From the NCBI GenBank assembly GCA_937925455.1, contig CALEWF010000107.1, positions 1 through 15,800 of the forward strand: DNA of 15,800 bases. Direction: 5' to 3'. Positions 1 through 7,910 of this stretch are shown here, piece by piece. The notes under the pieces were generated by a model. It was given only the letters and a program-made list of their open reading frames with translations. It was not told the DNA's origin and searched no databases. Within the stretch, counting starts at the first letter, position 1; each line of letters opens with the position of its first letter. Both the position numbers and the translations under genes were made by a program. Origin of the DNA: an uncultured Flavobacteriales bacterium (GTDB lineage: Bacteria; Bacteroidota; Bacteroidia; CAIKAF01).

Positions 1-78
1 CAATAAAAATGGACCCAAATAGGATCGTATCATGAGTATGGTGAACTTTTTCAAGGTGCTTTACAATTTATATGGCTA

Positions 79-504
79 TTAATTTTCAAAATGTTTTTTG
101 AATTTTTCAGGTACATCCAACATTTTACGTTGTTGGTAATCAAAACAAACCATATTGGTTTTGGCCAGTGCTATTACCTTTTGGTCGCTGCTCCGGGAGA
201 TAAAATAAAATAAATCAAAAGAGGTAACAGAAAAGTCGTAGGCTGTCATTTCAAACAAAAGTTCATCTCCGGCAAAAGCTTCATTTTTATATTGTATAGC
301 CACATCTGCCATAATTAATCCGGCTCCTTCTACATTCATTTCTGTATATCCTAATTGTTGTAACAAGTCAACCCGAGCCTGGTGCATTAACGAAAGCAGA
401 GAATCGTTACCTAAATGATTGCCATAGTTTAAATCAGTAATACGCACCCTTATGCGAGTACTGAAATGAAATTTTTTTGGAATATCAAGTTTTATGCGGG
501 CCAT
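79..504 (-). CDS. Acyl-CoA thioesterase, hotdog fold (4HBT/YbgC-like)
   Basis: This 141-residue protein has the length and layout of a single-domain hotdog thioesterase, which hydrolyses acyl-CoA thioesters in the cytoplasm. Residues 21-44 (RITDLNYGNHLGND, then a helix ending MHQAR) match the conserved 4HBT segment in which a D-x-x-G-H-x-N-N-like stretch precedes the central helix. D24 is the likely catalytic acid. The strands GLIMADVAIQY and ALAKTNMVCFDY fit the sheet that follows. The substrate cannot be read from sequence. The gene is transcribed away from tpiA across a 117-bp gap (505-621) that should hold both promoters, and I see no strong consensus site for this gene there. The start at 504 is the only sensible Met before the fold begins. 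Family assignment is fairly sure; the physiological role is open. Confidence 0.8.
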   Translation of the reverse strand: MARIKLDIPKKFHFSTRIRVRITDLNYGNHLGNDSLLSLMHQARVDLLQQLGYTEMNVEGAGLIMADVAIQYKNEAFAGDELLFEMTAYDFSVTSFDLFYFISRSSDQKVIALAKTNMVCFDYQQRKMLDVPEKFKKHFEN

Positions 505-592
505 AAGCCTAAGTTTTGCGTGAAATTACAAAAATCTCCGGCTTACCTTATTATACCCTACCGGATAAAGATTCAATTTCAACCTAATTCCG

Positions 593-600
593 TATTATTG
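593..600 (+). promoter_or_regulatory. Possible -7 element upstream of tpiA
   Basis: TATTATTG matches the Bacteroidota -7 consensus TAnnTTTG with one mismatch and lies 21 bp before the tpiA start, in the divergent gap. I see no convincing TTG-type -33 box about 20 bp upstream, so this is a weak call. Confidence 0.3.
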
Positions 601-621
601 TAAACAAATGCACGACAAAAC

Positions 622-1380
622 ATGAGAAAGAAAATAGTAGCAGGCAATTGGAAAATGCATACAACTCCGGAAGAAGGGTTGGTATTGGCTCGGCAAATTA
701 TGGATACGGCACATGCTAATGAACACAGGGAAGTAATATTCTTTCCGCCGTTTGTTCATTTGCCAACCATTCAACAGGAGGTCTCTGTTTCCCCTTTGTT
801 TAGTGTAGGGGCACAAAATTGTAGCGACCAGGAAAAAGGAGCCTTTACTGGTGAAGTTGCCGCATTTATGCTACGAGCAATTGATGTTTCATGGGTGATG
901 ATAGGACATTCTGAACGTAGGCAATATTATCAAGAAACTCATGCTATCTTAAAACGTAAAGTAGATCAGGCCATAGCTCACCAACTGCTTGTTATGTTTT
1001 GTTGTGGAGAAACCTTGCAGCAACGCCAAGAAGGTAATTTCAGGGAAGTGATTCGCAAGCAATTGCATGAATCGTTGTTTCATCTCGATGCTGAGCAAAT
1101 CAACCAGGTAGCAATTGCTTATGAGCCGGTATGGGCTATTGGTACCGGACAAACGGCAACCCCTGACCAAGCCCAAGAGGTTCATGCATTTATTCGTGAA
1201 CTATTGCAACAAAAGTATGGTGATTCAGTAGCGTCTGCTATTCGAATTTTATATGGGGGAAGTGTAAAAGCAGATAACGCACAGGAATTATTTAGAAAAC
1301 CTGATATTGATGGTGGTTTGGTTGGTGGTGCATCACTCCATGCTTCTGATTTTGTTTCTATCATTCATGCAGCCGAATGA
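622..1380 (+). CDS. tpiA: Triosephosphate isomerase
   Basis: This enzyme interconverts dihydroxyacetone phosphate and glyceraldehyde 3-phosphate in glycolysis and gluconeogenesis, in the cytoplasm. At 252 residues it has the usual length. All catalytic features are present: N9 and K11 in AGNWKMH, the electrophilic H96 in IGHSERR, the catalytic base E168 in AYEPVWAIGTG, the mobile phosphate-gripping loop just after it, and the phosphate-binding motifs YGGSV (211-215) and GGLVGGASL near the C terminus. Its stop overlaps the prmA start as ATGA, so the two are probably translationally coupled. It heads a four-gene run ending with plsY. Confidence 0.98.
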   Translation: MRKKIVAGNWKMHTTPEEGLVLARQIMDTAHANEHREVIFFPPFVHLPTIQQEVSVSPLFSVGAQNCSDQEKGAFTGEVAAFMLRAIDVSWVMIGHSERRQYYQETHAILKRKVDQAIAHQLLVMFCCGETLQQRQEGNFREVIRKQLHESLFHLDAEQINQVAIAYEPVWAIGTGQTATPDQAQEVHAFIRELLQQKYGDSVASAIRILYGGSVKADNAQELFRKPDIDGGLVGGASLHASDFVSIIHAAE

Positions 1381-2216
1381 ATTATGTAGCATATACGATA
1401 GTGCCTAAATTATATCAAGGTGTGTCAGCTGATGAAGCTTTAGATATATTATTGGCAGAATTACAGGATTTCCCATTTGAAAGTTTTGAGCAAACTGAAA
1501 ATGGATTCATCGGATATATTCAACAAAGTTTTGATAGTGAGACGCTGCATCATCAGTTAGTCAATCATTCTATGATATCCCAGGTGTCTAAAGAAGTTAT
1601 TCCGCATCAGAATTGGAATGAAGCTTGGGAGTCTGCCTTTCAGCCGGTTGAAATAGATAAAAAGGTTCGTGTAAGAGCCTTGTTTCATAGGCCTGATCCA
1701 TCGTTTGCTCACGAACTGGTAATACAGCCTAAAATGTCGTTTGGCACAGGGCATCATGCCACTACCCGCTTGATATTGGAAGAACTTGTTGCACAACCAC
1801 CTATCGGCATGCGGCTACTGGATATGGGGTGTGGAACTTCCATTCTTAGCATCTTGGCAGATAAACTGGGTGCTATAGCTGTTGATGCAGTGGATAATGA
1901 TCCGCAATGTGTGGAAAATAGTATTGAAAATATAGCACTCAATCATTGTCATAACGTATCAGTACATCTTCTGCATGAATTTAATTCAGATAATCTCTAT
2001 GATGTAATTATTGCCAATATTCAGCGAAATGTACTCCTTGAACAAATGCCTCTTTATGCCAGGCTTTCCCACCCCGGTACACGTTTGTGGTTAAGCGGAA
2101 TCATGGAATATGATAAAAATGTGGTGATGGCATGTGCTAAAGAATGTAATTTTCGTTTAATAAAAGAAAAAATACTGGCGCCATGGGTATTACTTATAGC
2201 AGAAAAAATAGATTGA
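1377..2216 (+). CDS. prmA: Ribosomal protein L11 methyltransferase
   Basis: This SAM-dependent methyltransferase modifies ribosomal protein L11; in the family it is a lysine and N-terminal amine methylase. It has 279 residues. The N-terminal 90 residues form the substrate-recognition part. The catalytic domain shows the PrmA-specific segment SFGTGHHATT (121-130), SAM motif I LLDMGCGTS (147-155), the acidic ribose-binding strand VDNDP (172-176), and the post-motif DVIIANIQ (209-216), which corresponds to the D-x-x-x-A-N-I segment of PrmA. The start overlaps the tpiA stop by four bases, and the end overlaps the next gene by 34 bases. Adjacency to tpiA is, from memory, common in Bacteroidota. 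Confidence 0.95.
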   Translation: MNYVAYTIVPKLYQGVSADEALDILLAELQDFPFESFEQTENGFIGYIQQSFDSETLHHQLVNHSMISQVSKEVIPHQNWNEAWESAFQPVEIDKKVRVRALFHRPDPSFAHELVIQPKMSFGTGHHATTRLILEELVAQPPIGMRLLDMGCGTSILSILADKLGAIAVDAVDNDPQCVENSIENIALNHCHNVSVHLLHEFNSDNLYDVIIANIQRNVLLEQMPLYARLSHPGTRLWLSGIMEYDKNVVMACAKECNFRLIKEKILAPWVLLIAEKID

Positions 2217-5200
2217 TCTGGGTTATTTTCTTTTTCTTCTTATGCTGGGGTAGCGATAATCTGATGGCACAAGATTTTCCTTCAGAGCCTTCACAGTTTT
2301 TCGATGCATTTGAAAAGTTTATGTTGGAAGGACAAAACAGCAAGGAGATGAAGGATTTTATGAAAGAGTTTGAAGCTATTTGGAAGGAAGGTCCGTTTGA
2401 TGTGTACAAAAAGCAAGTCATTGATTTTTGTAATGAAATGAAGCGAAAAAAATACCTAGCAGGTACACATTTTAAACCCTACATTCAGGCAGTTATAGAT
2501 TTTTATCATTGCCAAAAACCCAAAGCTCAATTTGATATGTGGGAAAAAGGGTTGCTATGGATAAATAAAAAGAAAAGCGGAACTTACCTGGTAAATTATC
2601 TGGAATTTTCTTCTGATTTATTTAAGTATAATGCGTTGTATAAATCTGCTGGTCATACCTGGTTCAGCGAAAGTAATGCATGGAATTTCGGATTTGAAGA
2701 TGATAAAGTAATAATAAGGTATAACTCCATCAATATAAAGTGTATTGGGAAAGATGATTCTACGCTAATTGAAAATACAAGCGGAGTGTATTATCCTCAA
2801 GAAGAAATTTTTTACGGCAAAGGTGGAAGAGTGTATTGGACGCGCCTTCGTATTCCTAAAAATGAAGTGTATGCCGATTTGAATAACTATCAATTTTCAG
2901 TAAAGCGATCTACGTTTACGGCCGATTCTGTGTTGTTTGTAAATACCAAGTATACCAGTACACCACTTATGGGAAGGTTAGAAGAAAAGCTGACCAATCG
3001 GGTAGAAGGAGTGGATTCGAGATATCCCAAATTCGATTCTTATTTAAAAAAATTTCCTATTCAAAATATTGTACCGGATGTGGATTATGATGGAGGTTTT
3101 TCCTTTTATGGAAATAAGTTTATAGCAAAAGGAGATAGTTTAAATCTAGCTCAATTGACCTTTAAAAGAGAAGGAAGTGTTTTTTTGAAAGTATTATCAA
3201 AAAACTTTACCATAGATGAGGATAAAATTTCAACTATTCGAGCATCAATAGTTATGTATGTAGGCGAAGGCGATAGCATTTATCATCCGGGATTAGAGTT
3301 TAAGTATCTTAAAGAAAAACGAGAAGTTAACTTATTTAGAATAGGGGAAGGAATGATACAATCTCCTTTTTATGATACTTTTCACAAGCTACAATGGTTT
3401 GTAGATGCTATTTACTGGAAACTTGATGAACCTTTTATTCGCATTTCTACTACGTTGGCTAGTGCACAGGGAGTTGGGAAATTTAGGTCTTTTAACTTTT
3501 TTAACGAAGTTGAATACCTTCGATTGCAGGGGGTTGATGAGCAACATCCCCTGGTAAAATTGAATTTGTTTTTAAGAGATAGGAATAACAATCAAAAAAC
3601 ATTTAAAGCTGTTGATTACGCTAAATACATCAAAGCAGATTTAACTACGGCACGTCAATTGCTTATGCGTTTTGCCATTGAAGGTTTAATTGCATATAAC
3701 ATTGACACCGAAACCGGAGTGATTAACGACAGATTTTATCACATAATCAATTCCAATGCCCGTAGAACCGATTATGATATACTTGAATTTGAATCGAAAG
3801 TAGGTAAAAATGAAGAGATAGGTAAATTAAGTTTAATGGATTTTCGCTTAGATCTAAAAGGAGTGAACCGTGTAGCTATCAGTGATTCTCAAATGGTTGA
3901 AATTTTACCCTATCAACGCGAAGTAACCATTTTCAAGGATTTGGATTTTAAGTTCAATGGGGTAATTGCAGCCGGAAAAGCTGCCATTCACGGAAGCAAT
4001 TTTAATTTTTATTATAAGGATTTTAAATTCAAATTAAAGGATGTGCAAAAAGTAGAATTTGTAGTAAATGCTTTTAAAAAGAATGAATATGGTGTGTATG
4101 ATACGGTAAATGTAAAAAGTATTATTCAAGATTTAAGCGGAGAATTATTGGTAGATCATCCCGGAAATAAATCCGGTTTAAAATCGAAAGATTTTCCTCA
4201 ATATCCTTCTTTAATTAGTAATAAAACATCTTATGTATTCTATGAATACCCTTCGGTTGAAAAAGGAGTTTACAAAAAAGATCGTTTTTATTTTGCGTTA
4301 GATCCATTCAGAACAGATACATTGGATAGGTTTCATACTACCTCGCTGCGTTATAAAGGCACCTTTGTATCAGATGGAATTTTCCCGGATTTGAGAGAAG
4401 AGTTAAAAGTTATGGAAGATTATTCATTGGGTTTCTTTAAAAAGATTGATAAAGAAGGATTGGATATTTATGGAGGTAAAGGTAAGTATTATGATACGCT
4501 TACCTTATCTAACAAAGGGTTACGCGGAGCCGGGAAATTAGACTATCTAACATCTCAAGCATGGTCAAGAGATTTTAAGTTTTATCCGGATTCTACCAAT
4601 GCCTTGGCCTATAAATTTGGAATTAAGAAAACCAAAGGGGGACTAGAAACTCCCGATGTAAAGGCAAAAGATGTGTACATACATTGGCTACCTAAAAAAG
4701 AAAAATTTGAAGTGAAAGAAACCGGGAATTCTTTTGAAATGTATGAAGGGCAAAGCGTAATGAAAGGTAAACTGACACTAACACCTACAGGATTGGAAGG
4801 AAGCGGCATTTTAAGCCAGAAGAATGCAGATTTCGATTCTAAAATATTCAAATTTAAAACAGATGATTTCAAAGCTGATACCATGAAATTTATTCTGAAA
4901 AATACCGAACAATTGGATGCTTCTGATACGATGCAGGTTGCCATAAAAACGGATAATGTAAGAGGAAATGTTACATACATAGAAAGAAAAGCATCGTTGA
5001 AAACAAATGACAAAAAATCATTTGTTGAGTTTCCCATCAATAAATTTAAGGCTTACATCGAAGAGATTGAGTGGTACATGGATCAAGGTAAAGTGGATAT
5101 GAATAGTAATATGGTAGATGAATTAGGATTAAAAGGTGCTTTGTTTGTTTCTACCGATCCAAGGCTTGATTCACTTTCATTTGTGGCACCTAATGCCAAG

Positions 5201-6652
5201 TTTATGACTGCCGGAAAAACCATTTACTGTGAAAATGTAAAATATTTGGATGTTGCTGATAGTAGAATTTTTCCGCCAAACAATAAAGTAAATATTCAAC
5301 GCGGAGGGAAGATCGAACCGTTTAAAGGAGCTGAAATTTGGGTTGGAAAAACAGATAAAATTCATGTGCTAAAAAATGCTGATGTAACCGTTTATACAAG
5401 CAAAAAATATTCCGGTTCTGCTGATTATACCTATGTGGATGAAATTGGAACAGCTCAAGTTATAAGATTTACTAAAGTTGATGTAGATGATAAGAATATA
5501 ACCATAGGTGAAGGAAAAGTAGAACAAATAGCCGATTTCCAATTGAGCCCACATTTTGGATTCAAGGGGTATGTGAATTTATACGGAACCAACCGCTTTC
5601 TTACTTTTAGGGGTTATACTAGGATTAACCATCCTTGCAAAAACATGAAAAATCAGTGGGTTAAGTTCGAAAATGAAATTGATCCCAATAATATTATGAT
5701 TCCAATAGCCAAAGAACCTGAAAATGATGAAAAAAATAAGATTTATAACGGGTTCTTATTTGCATCCGATTCAACCGGAATTTATCCGGCCGTACTTGCA
5801 TCCAAAATTCGCTATAGTGATTATGATGTTTTAAATGTGTATGGATATTTACAATTTGATAAACGTAGTCAGGAATTTAGAATTTCAAGAAAAGAAAAGT
5901 TACAAGATCGAGAATTACCAGGTAGTTATTTAGCATTTAATACAAGCAATTGTAGTTCTTATGGCGAAGGTCAAATGGAGCTTGGTTCTAAATTAGGACA
6001 GGTCTCATTAAAATGTGCGGGAACCATTTTACATGAACCAGCTGACGATAATATTTCCATGGATATATTGCTTACCGTTAATTTTAAAATGGATGCCGGT
6101 ATGTTTAAGTTTATGGATGAAAAAATTAAATCAGTCGGAACATACGGTGCCAATCTCAATGATGATAAGGTTCGTAAAGCAATCGTTGAGTTGCTCGACA
6201 GTGCACGTGCTGAAAAAATATACGCCAACCTAAATAGCGAAGGAAAGTTTAGGAAATTACCTAAAGAATTAGATAAAACATTGGTGCTAACCGATGTAAA
6301 TTTAAAATGGGATAAAAATCAACGTTCATTGCTTTATAGCGGACCGGTGGGTGTACTAATTTTTAATGGAAATCAGGTAAATAAATCAGCCAATGCTAAA
6401 ATTGAACTAAACAGAAAAAGTAGTGGAGATATTATAACTATATATCTAGAATTTGATGATTCACATTGGTACTATTTCCATTATCGAAATAACGTTATGC
6501 AAATTTATTCCGGAATCAAAGAGTTTAATGATTTACTTGCAGGTCTTGAAAGTAATAAACGCCAATTTCAGCAGGAAGGCCTACCATTGTATCAAATTAC
6601 ACCAGGAACACAGCGAAGGGTTGACAAGTTTAAAGAGATGTTTGAAAACTAG
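2183..6652 (+). CDS. Very large exported protein of unknown function (1489 aa)
   Basis: I do not recognise a named family. Residues 1-30 form a signal peptide: basic start, a hydrophobic stretch IWVIFFFFLCW, and a likely cleavage near MAQ-D. The mature protein is therefore expected in the periplasm or outside the cell. There is no lipobox, no transmembrane segment after the signal, and no obvious C-terminal sorting domain. Most of the chain is beta-rich, with alternating charged and hydrophobic residues. At least two stretches resemble each other: around residues 769-800 (TLTLSNKGLRGAGKLDY, then a DFKF strand) and around 859-890 (KLTLTPTGLEGSGIL, then an FKFKTDDF strand). This suggests a repeated beta unit. 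A helical island lies near 480-510. The start at 2183 overlaps prmA by 34 bases and directly precedes the signal peptide. The gene sits between prmA and plsY in an apparent operon, which says little about function. Confidence 0.9.
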   Translation: MGITYSRKNRLIWVIFFFFLCWGSDNLMAQDFPSEPSQFFDAFEKFMLEGQNSKEMKDFMKEFEAIWKEGPFDVYKKQVIDFCNEMKRKKYLAGTHFKPYIQAVIDFYHCQKPKAQFDMWEKGLLWINKKKSGTYLVNYLEFSSDLFKYNALYKSAGHTWFSESNAWNFGFEDDKVIIRYNSINIKCIGKDDSTLIENTSGVYYPQEEIFYGKGGRVYWTRLRIPKNEVYADLNNYQFSVKRSTFTADSVLFVNTKYTSTPLMGRLEEKLTNRVEGVDSRYPKFDSYLKKFPIQNIVPDVDYDGGFSFYGNKFIAKGDSLNLAQLTFKREGSVFLKVLSKNFTIDEDKISTIRASIVMYVGEGDSIYHPGLEFKYLKEKREVNLFRIGEGMIQSPFYDTFHKLQWFVDAIYWKLDEPFIRISTTLASAQGVGKFRSFNFFNEVEYLRLQGVDEQHPLVKLNLFLRDRNNNQKTFKAVDYAKYIKADLTTARQLLMRFAIEGLIAYNIDTETGVINDRFYHIINSNARRTDYDILEFESKVGKNEEIGKLSLMDFRLDLKGVNRVAISDSQMVEILPYQREVTIFKDLDFKFNGVIAAGKAAIHGSNFNFYYKDFKFKLKDVQKVEFVVNAFKKNEYGVYDTVNVKSIIQDLSGELLVDHPGNKSGLKSKDFPQYPSLISNKTSYVFYEYPSVEKGVYKKDRFYFALDPFRTDTLDRFHTTSLRYKGTFVSDGIFPDLREELKVMEDYSLGFFKKIDKEGLDIYGGKGKYYDTLTLSNKGLRGAGKLDYLTSQAWSRDFKFYPDSTNALAYKFGIKKTKGGLETPDVKAKDVYIHWLPKKEKFEVKETGNSFEMYEGQSVMKGKLTLTPTGLEGSGILSQKNADFDSKIFKFKTDDFKADTMKFILKNTEQLDASDTMQVAIKTDNVRGNVTYIERKASLKTNDKKSFVEFPINKFKAYIEEIEWYMDQGKVDMNSNMVDELGLKGALFVSTDPRLDSLSFVAPNAKFMTAGKTIYCENVKYLDVADSRIFPPNNKVNIQRGGKIEPFKGAEIWVGKTDKIHVLKNADVTVYTSKKYSGSADYTYVDEIGTAQVIRFTKVDVDDKNITIGEGKVEQIADFQLSPHFGFKGYVNLYGTNRFLTFRGYTRINHPCKNMKNQWVKFENEIDPNNIMIPIAKEPENDEKNKIYNGFLFASDSTGIYPAVLASKIRYSDYDVLNVYGYLQFDKRSQEFRISRKEKLQDRELPGSYLAFNTSNCSSYGEGQMELGSKLGQVSLKCAGTILHEPADDNISMDILLTVNFKMDAGMFKFMDEKIKSVGTYGANLNDDKVRKAIVELLDSARAEKIYANLNSEGKFRKLPKELDKTLVLTDVNLKWDKNQRSLLYSGPVGVLIFNGNQVNKSANAKIELNRKSSGDIITIYLEFDDSHWYYFHYRNNVMQIYSGIKEFNDLLAGLESNKRQFQQEGLPLYQITPGTQRRVDKFKEMFEN

Positions 6653-6655
6653 GAG
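6651..6655 (+). promoter_or_regulatory. Shine-Dalgarno-like site before plsY
   Basis: AGGAG begins within the stop codon of the 1489-residue gene and ends 5 bp before the plsY ATG. Most other starts in the window lack a purine-rich site, so this one stands out and supports the chosen plsY start. Confidence 0.5.
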
Positions 6656-6660
6656 TAATT

Positions 6661-7311
6661 ATGTTGGTTACTAATTATTATATTTATTTATATGTCTTGT
6701 TGGCTTATTTTATCGGAGCTATATCAACTTCTATTTGGATAGGAAAGATTTTTTTCAAAAAAGACGTTCGAACTATAGGTAGTGGAAATGCCGGAGCTAC
6801 TAATTCGTTTCGGGCTTTTGGAAAGACAGCAGGTATCATTGTCTTATTGATTGATATCGGTAAAGGGGTGTTAGCAGTATTATTACCAACAATTTTCAGT
6901 CGAATTTTTTCAATTGATTTGATTCCCCGCATTGCCTTTTCAGACCATTACCAACTTTTATTGGGACTGGGGGCAGCATTGGGGCACATATTCCCAATAT
7001 ATGAAAAATTTAAAGGTGGTAAAGGGGTAGCTACACTATTCGGTGTAATTTTAGGAATAAACCCCCTGATTGCCGTAATTTGCTTTGCAACATTCATTTT
7101 AGTATTTGTTCTAACCAAAAAAGTTTCTGTGGGGTCATTGACCGCCAGTCTTGCTTTTACATTGGCTTTTATCATTTTACATAACCCATGGCAATTTTTT
7201 GACAACCTGCTGGCACTTTTGTATCCAATCCTGGTATTTTATACCCATCGGGCTAATATCAAGCGGTTGATAAAAGGAGAAGAGCCTGATTTTACTTTTA
7301 ATAAAAAGTAG
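6661..7311 (+). CDS. plsY: Glycerol-3-phosphate acyltransferase PlsY
   Basis: This integral membrane enzyme transfers the acyl group from acyl-phosphate (made by PlsX) to glycerol 3-phosphate, the first step of phosphatidic acid synthesis. It has 216 residues with several hydrophobic segments, for example 7-29, 57-78, 97-112, 126-152 and 160-190. The three signature motifs are present: GSGNAGATN (40-48), the glycine-rich GHIFPIYEKFKGGKGVAT (108-125), and the later KKVSVGSL segment (153-160). It lies 8 bp after the large exported protein and is probably the last gene of the tpiA run. The C terminus is charged and short, as usual. Confidence 0.95.
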   Translation: MLVTNYYIYLYVLLAYFIGAISTSIWIGKIFFKKDVRTIGSGNAGATNSFRAFGKTAGIIVLLIDIGKGVLAVLLPTIFSRIFSIDLIPRIAFSDHYQLLLGLGAALGHIFPIYEKFKGGKGVATLFGVILGINPLIAVICFATFILVFVLTKKVSVGSLTASLAFTLAFIILHNPWQFFDNLLALLYPILVFYTHRANIKRLIKGEEPDFTFNKK

Positions 7312-7369
7312 ATCAATAGATAGCTTGTAAAAAAAATGTTAAATTTTAGGAGCTATTTGCATGTAAAGT

Positions 7370-7401
7370 TTTGTCAGATTGAAAAATAATACGTTACTTT
7401 G
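7370..7401 (+). promoter_or_regulatory. Bacteroidota-type promoter for the lipoprotein at 7448
   Basis: TTTG (7370-7373) and TTACTTTG (7394-7401) are separated by 20 bp. This matches the Bacteroidota -33 TTTG and -7 TAnnTTTG arrangement, with one mismatch in the -7 box. The site lies in the 136-bp gap after plsY. It would give an A-rich leader of about 40 nt before the ATG at 7448, a form expected for a well-expressed gene. I infer that the lipoprotein has its own promoter. Confidence 0.6.
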
Positions 7402-7447
7402 CCCCACTTTAACAAAAAATTAACTAATTAAAAAAAACTAGACAATT

Positions 7448-7888
7448 ATGAAAAAAGTTCTGTTTGGTGTATTGGCAATCGCTTTCTTAGCTTCTTGCGG
7501 TGCTAAAGGTAATGGCCCTGAAAAAGTGGCTACTGAGTATTTGAATGCTCTTAAAAACAAAGAGTGGGACAAAGCTAAAGCTTTAGGAAACGAAGATACC
7601 AAAGCTAAAATTGACGGTATCAAAGGTTTTGGCGGCGATGCCGGTATCACTGAAGTAAAAGATGTAAAATGTGAAGTAAAAGAAAACGAAGCTGAATGTT
7701 CATTCTGCTGTATGAAAGAAGGCGGAAGCAGCAAATTGAAATTGGTGAAAGAAGGTGATAAGTGGATTGTAAATGACAAAAAAGAATTGGGTGGAGCTGA
7801 CTTTGGTGCTGAATTAGATTCTGATACTGATGAGGTTGAAGAAACATTGTCAACTGAAATGGACAATGCCACTTCCGAAGAGAAATAA
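7448..7888 (+). CDS. Small DUF4878-like lipoprotein with a Cys cluster and acidic tail
   Basis: This 146-residue protein starts with a lipoprotein signal peptide. The lipobox is L14-A-S-C17, so the mature protein should be lipid-anchored at C17. The segment from about 24 to 58 (EKVATEYLNALKNKEWDKAKALG) resembles the helical start of DUF4878/NTF2-like lipoproteins, and 67-112 would form the beta sheet (VKDVKCEVKENEAECSFCC, then KLKLVKEGDKWIV). Odd features are C75 plus a C84-x-x-C87-C88 cluster in the sheet, and a strongly acidic C-terminal tail (about 118-146). Codon use appears skewed toward frequent codons, in line with high expression. Function is unknown. It has its own promoter and a terminator-like hairpin just downstream. 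Confidence 0.85.
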   Translation: MKKVLFGVLAIAFLASCGAKGNGPEKVATEYLNALKNKEWDKAKALGNEDTKAKIDGIKGFGGDAGITEVKDVKCEVKENEAECSFCCMKEGGSSKLKLVKEGDKWIVNDKKELGGADFGAELDSDTDEVEETLSTEMDNATSEEK

Positions 7889-7894
7889 TTTCTC
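7880..7894 (+). repeat. Short inverted repeat at the lipoprotein stop codon
   Basis: GAGAAATAATTTCTC spans the TAA stop and is followed by TTTTATT. The arms are AT-rich and the loop small, so it is a weak hairpin. It may help end transcription together with the much stronger hairpin at 7918-7953. Confidence 0.35.
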
Positions 7895-7910
7895 TTTTAT
7901 TGCAAATTTT

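Noticed and set aside
1..33. Possible start of another minus-strand gene (ATG at 33, reading MIRSYLGPFLL to the window edge)
   Set aside because: Only 11 codons are visible, with no ribosome binding site or recognisable motif; it cannot be supported.
4609..5040. Minus-strand open frame of 143 codons inside the large exported protein gene
   Set aside because: It is antisense to a long convincing coding region; the hydrophobic Ser/Phe-rich product is what the complement of Lys/Asp/Glu-rich codons gives.
7326..7357. Terminator for plsY from TAGCT/AGCTA arms
   Set aside because: The complementary arms are only 5-6 bp, separated by more than 20 AT-rich bases, and no T-run follows.
7438..7872. 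Minus-strand open frame of 144 codons opposite the small lipoprotein gene
   Set aside because: The plus-strand frame has a promoter, lipobox and family resemblance; the antisense product is low-complexity Ser/Pro/Leu.
7830..7910. Amino-terminal extension of the YiiX-like protein upstream of 7911
   Set aside because: It lies within the lipoprotein coding region in another frame and would put a polar stretch before the signal anchor. The Met pair at 7911/7914 gives the expected N terminus.
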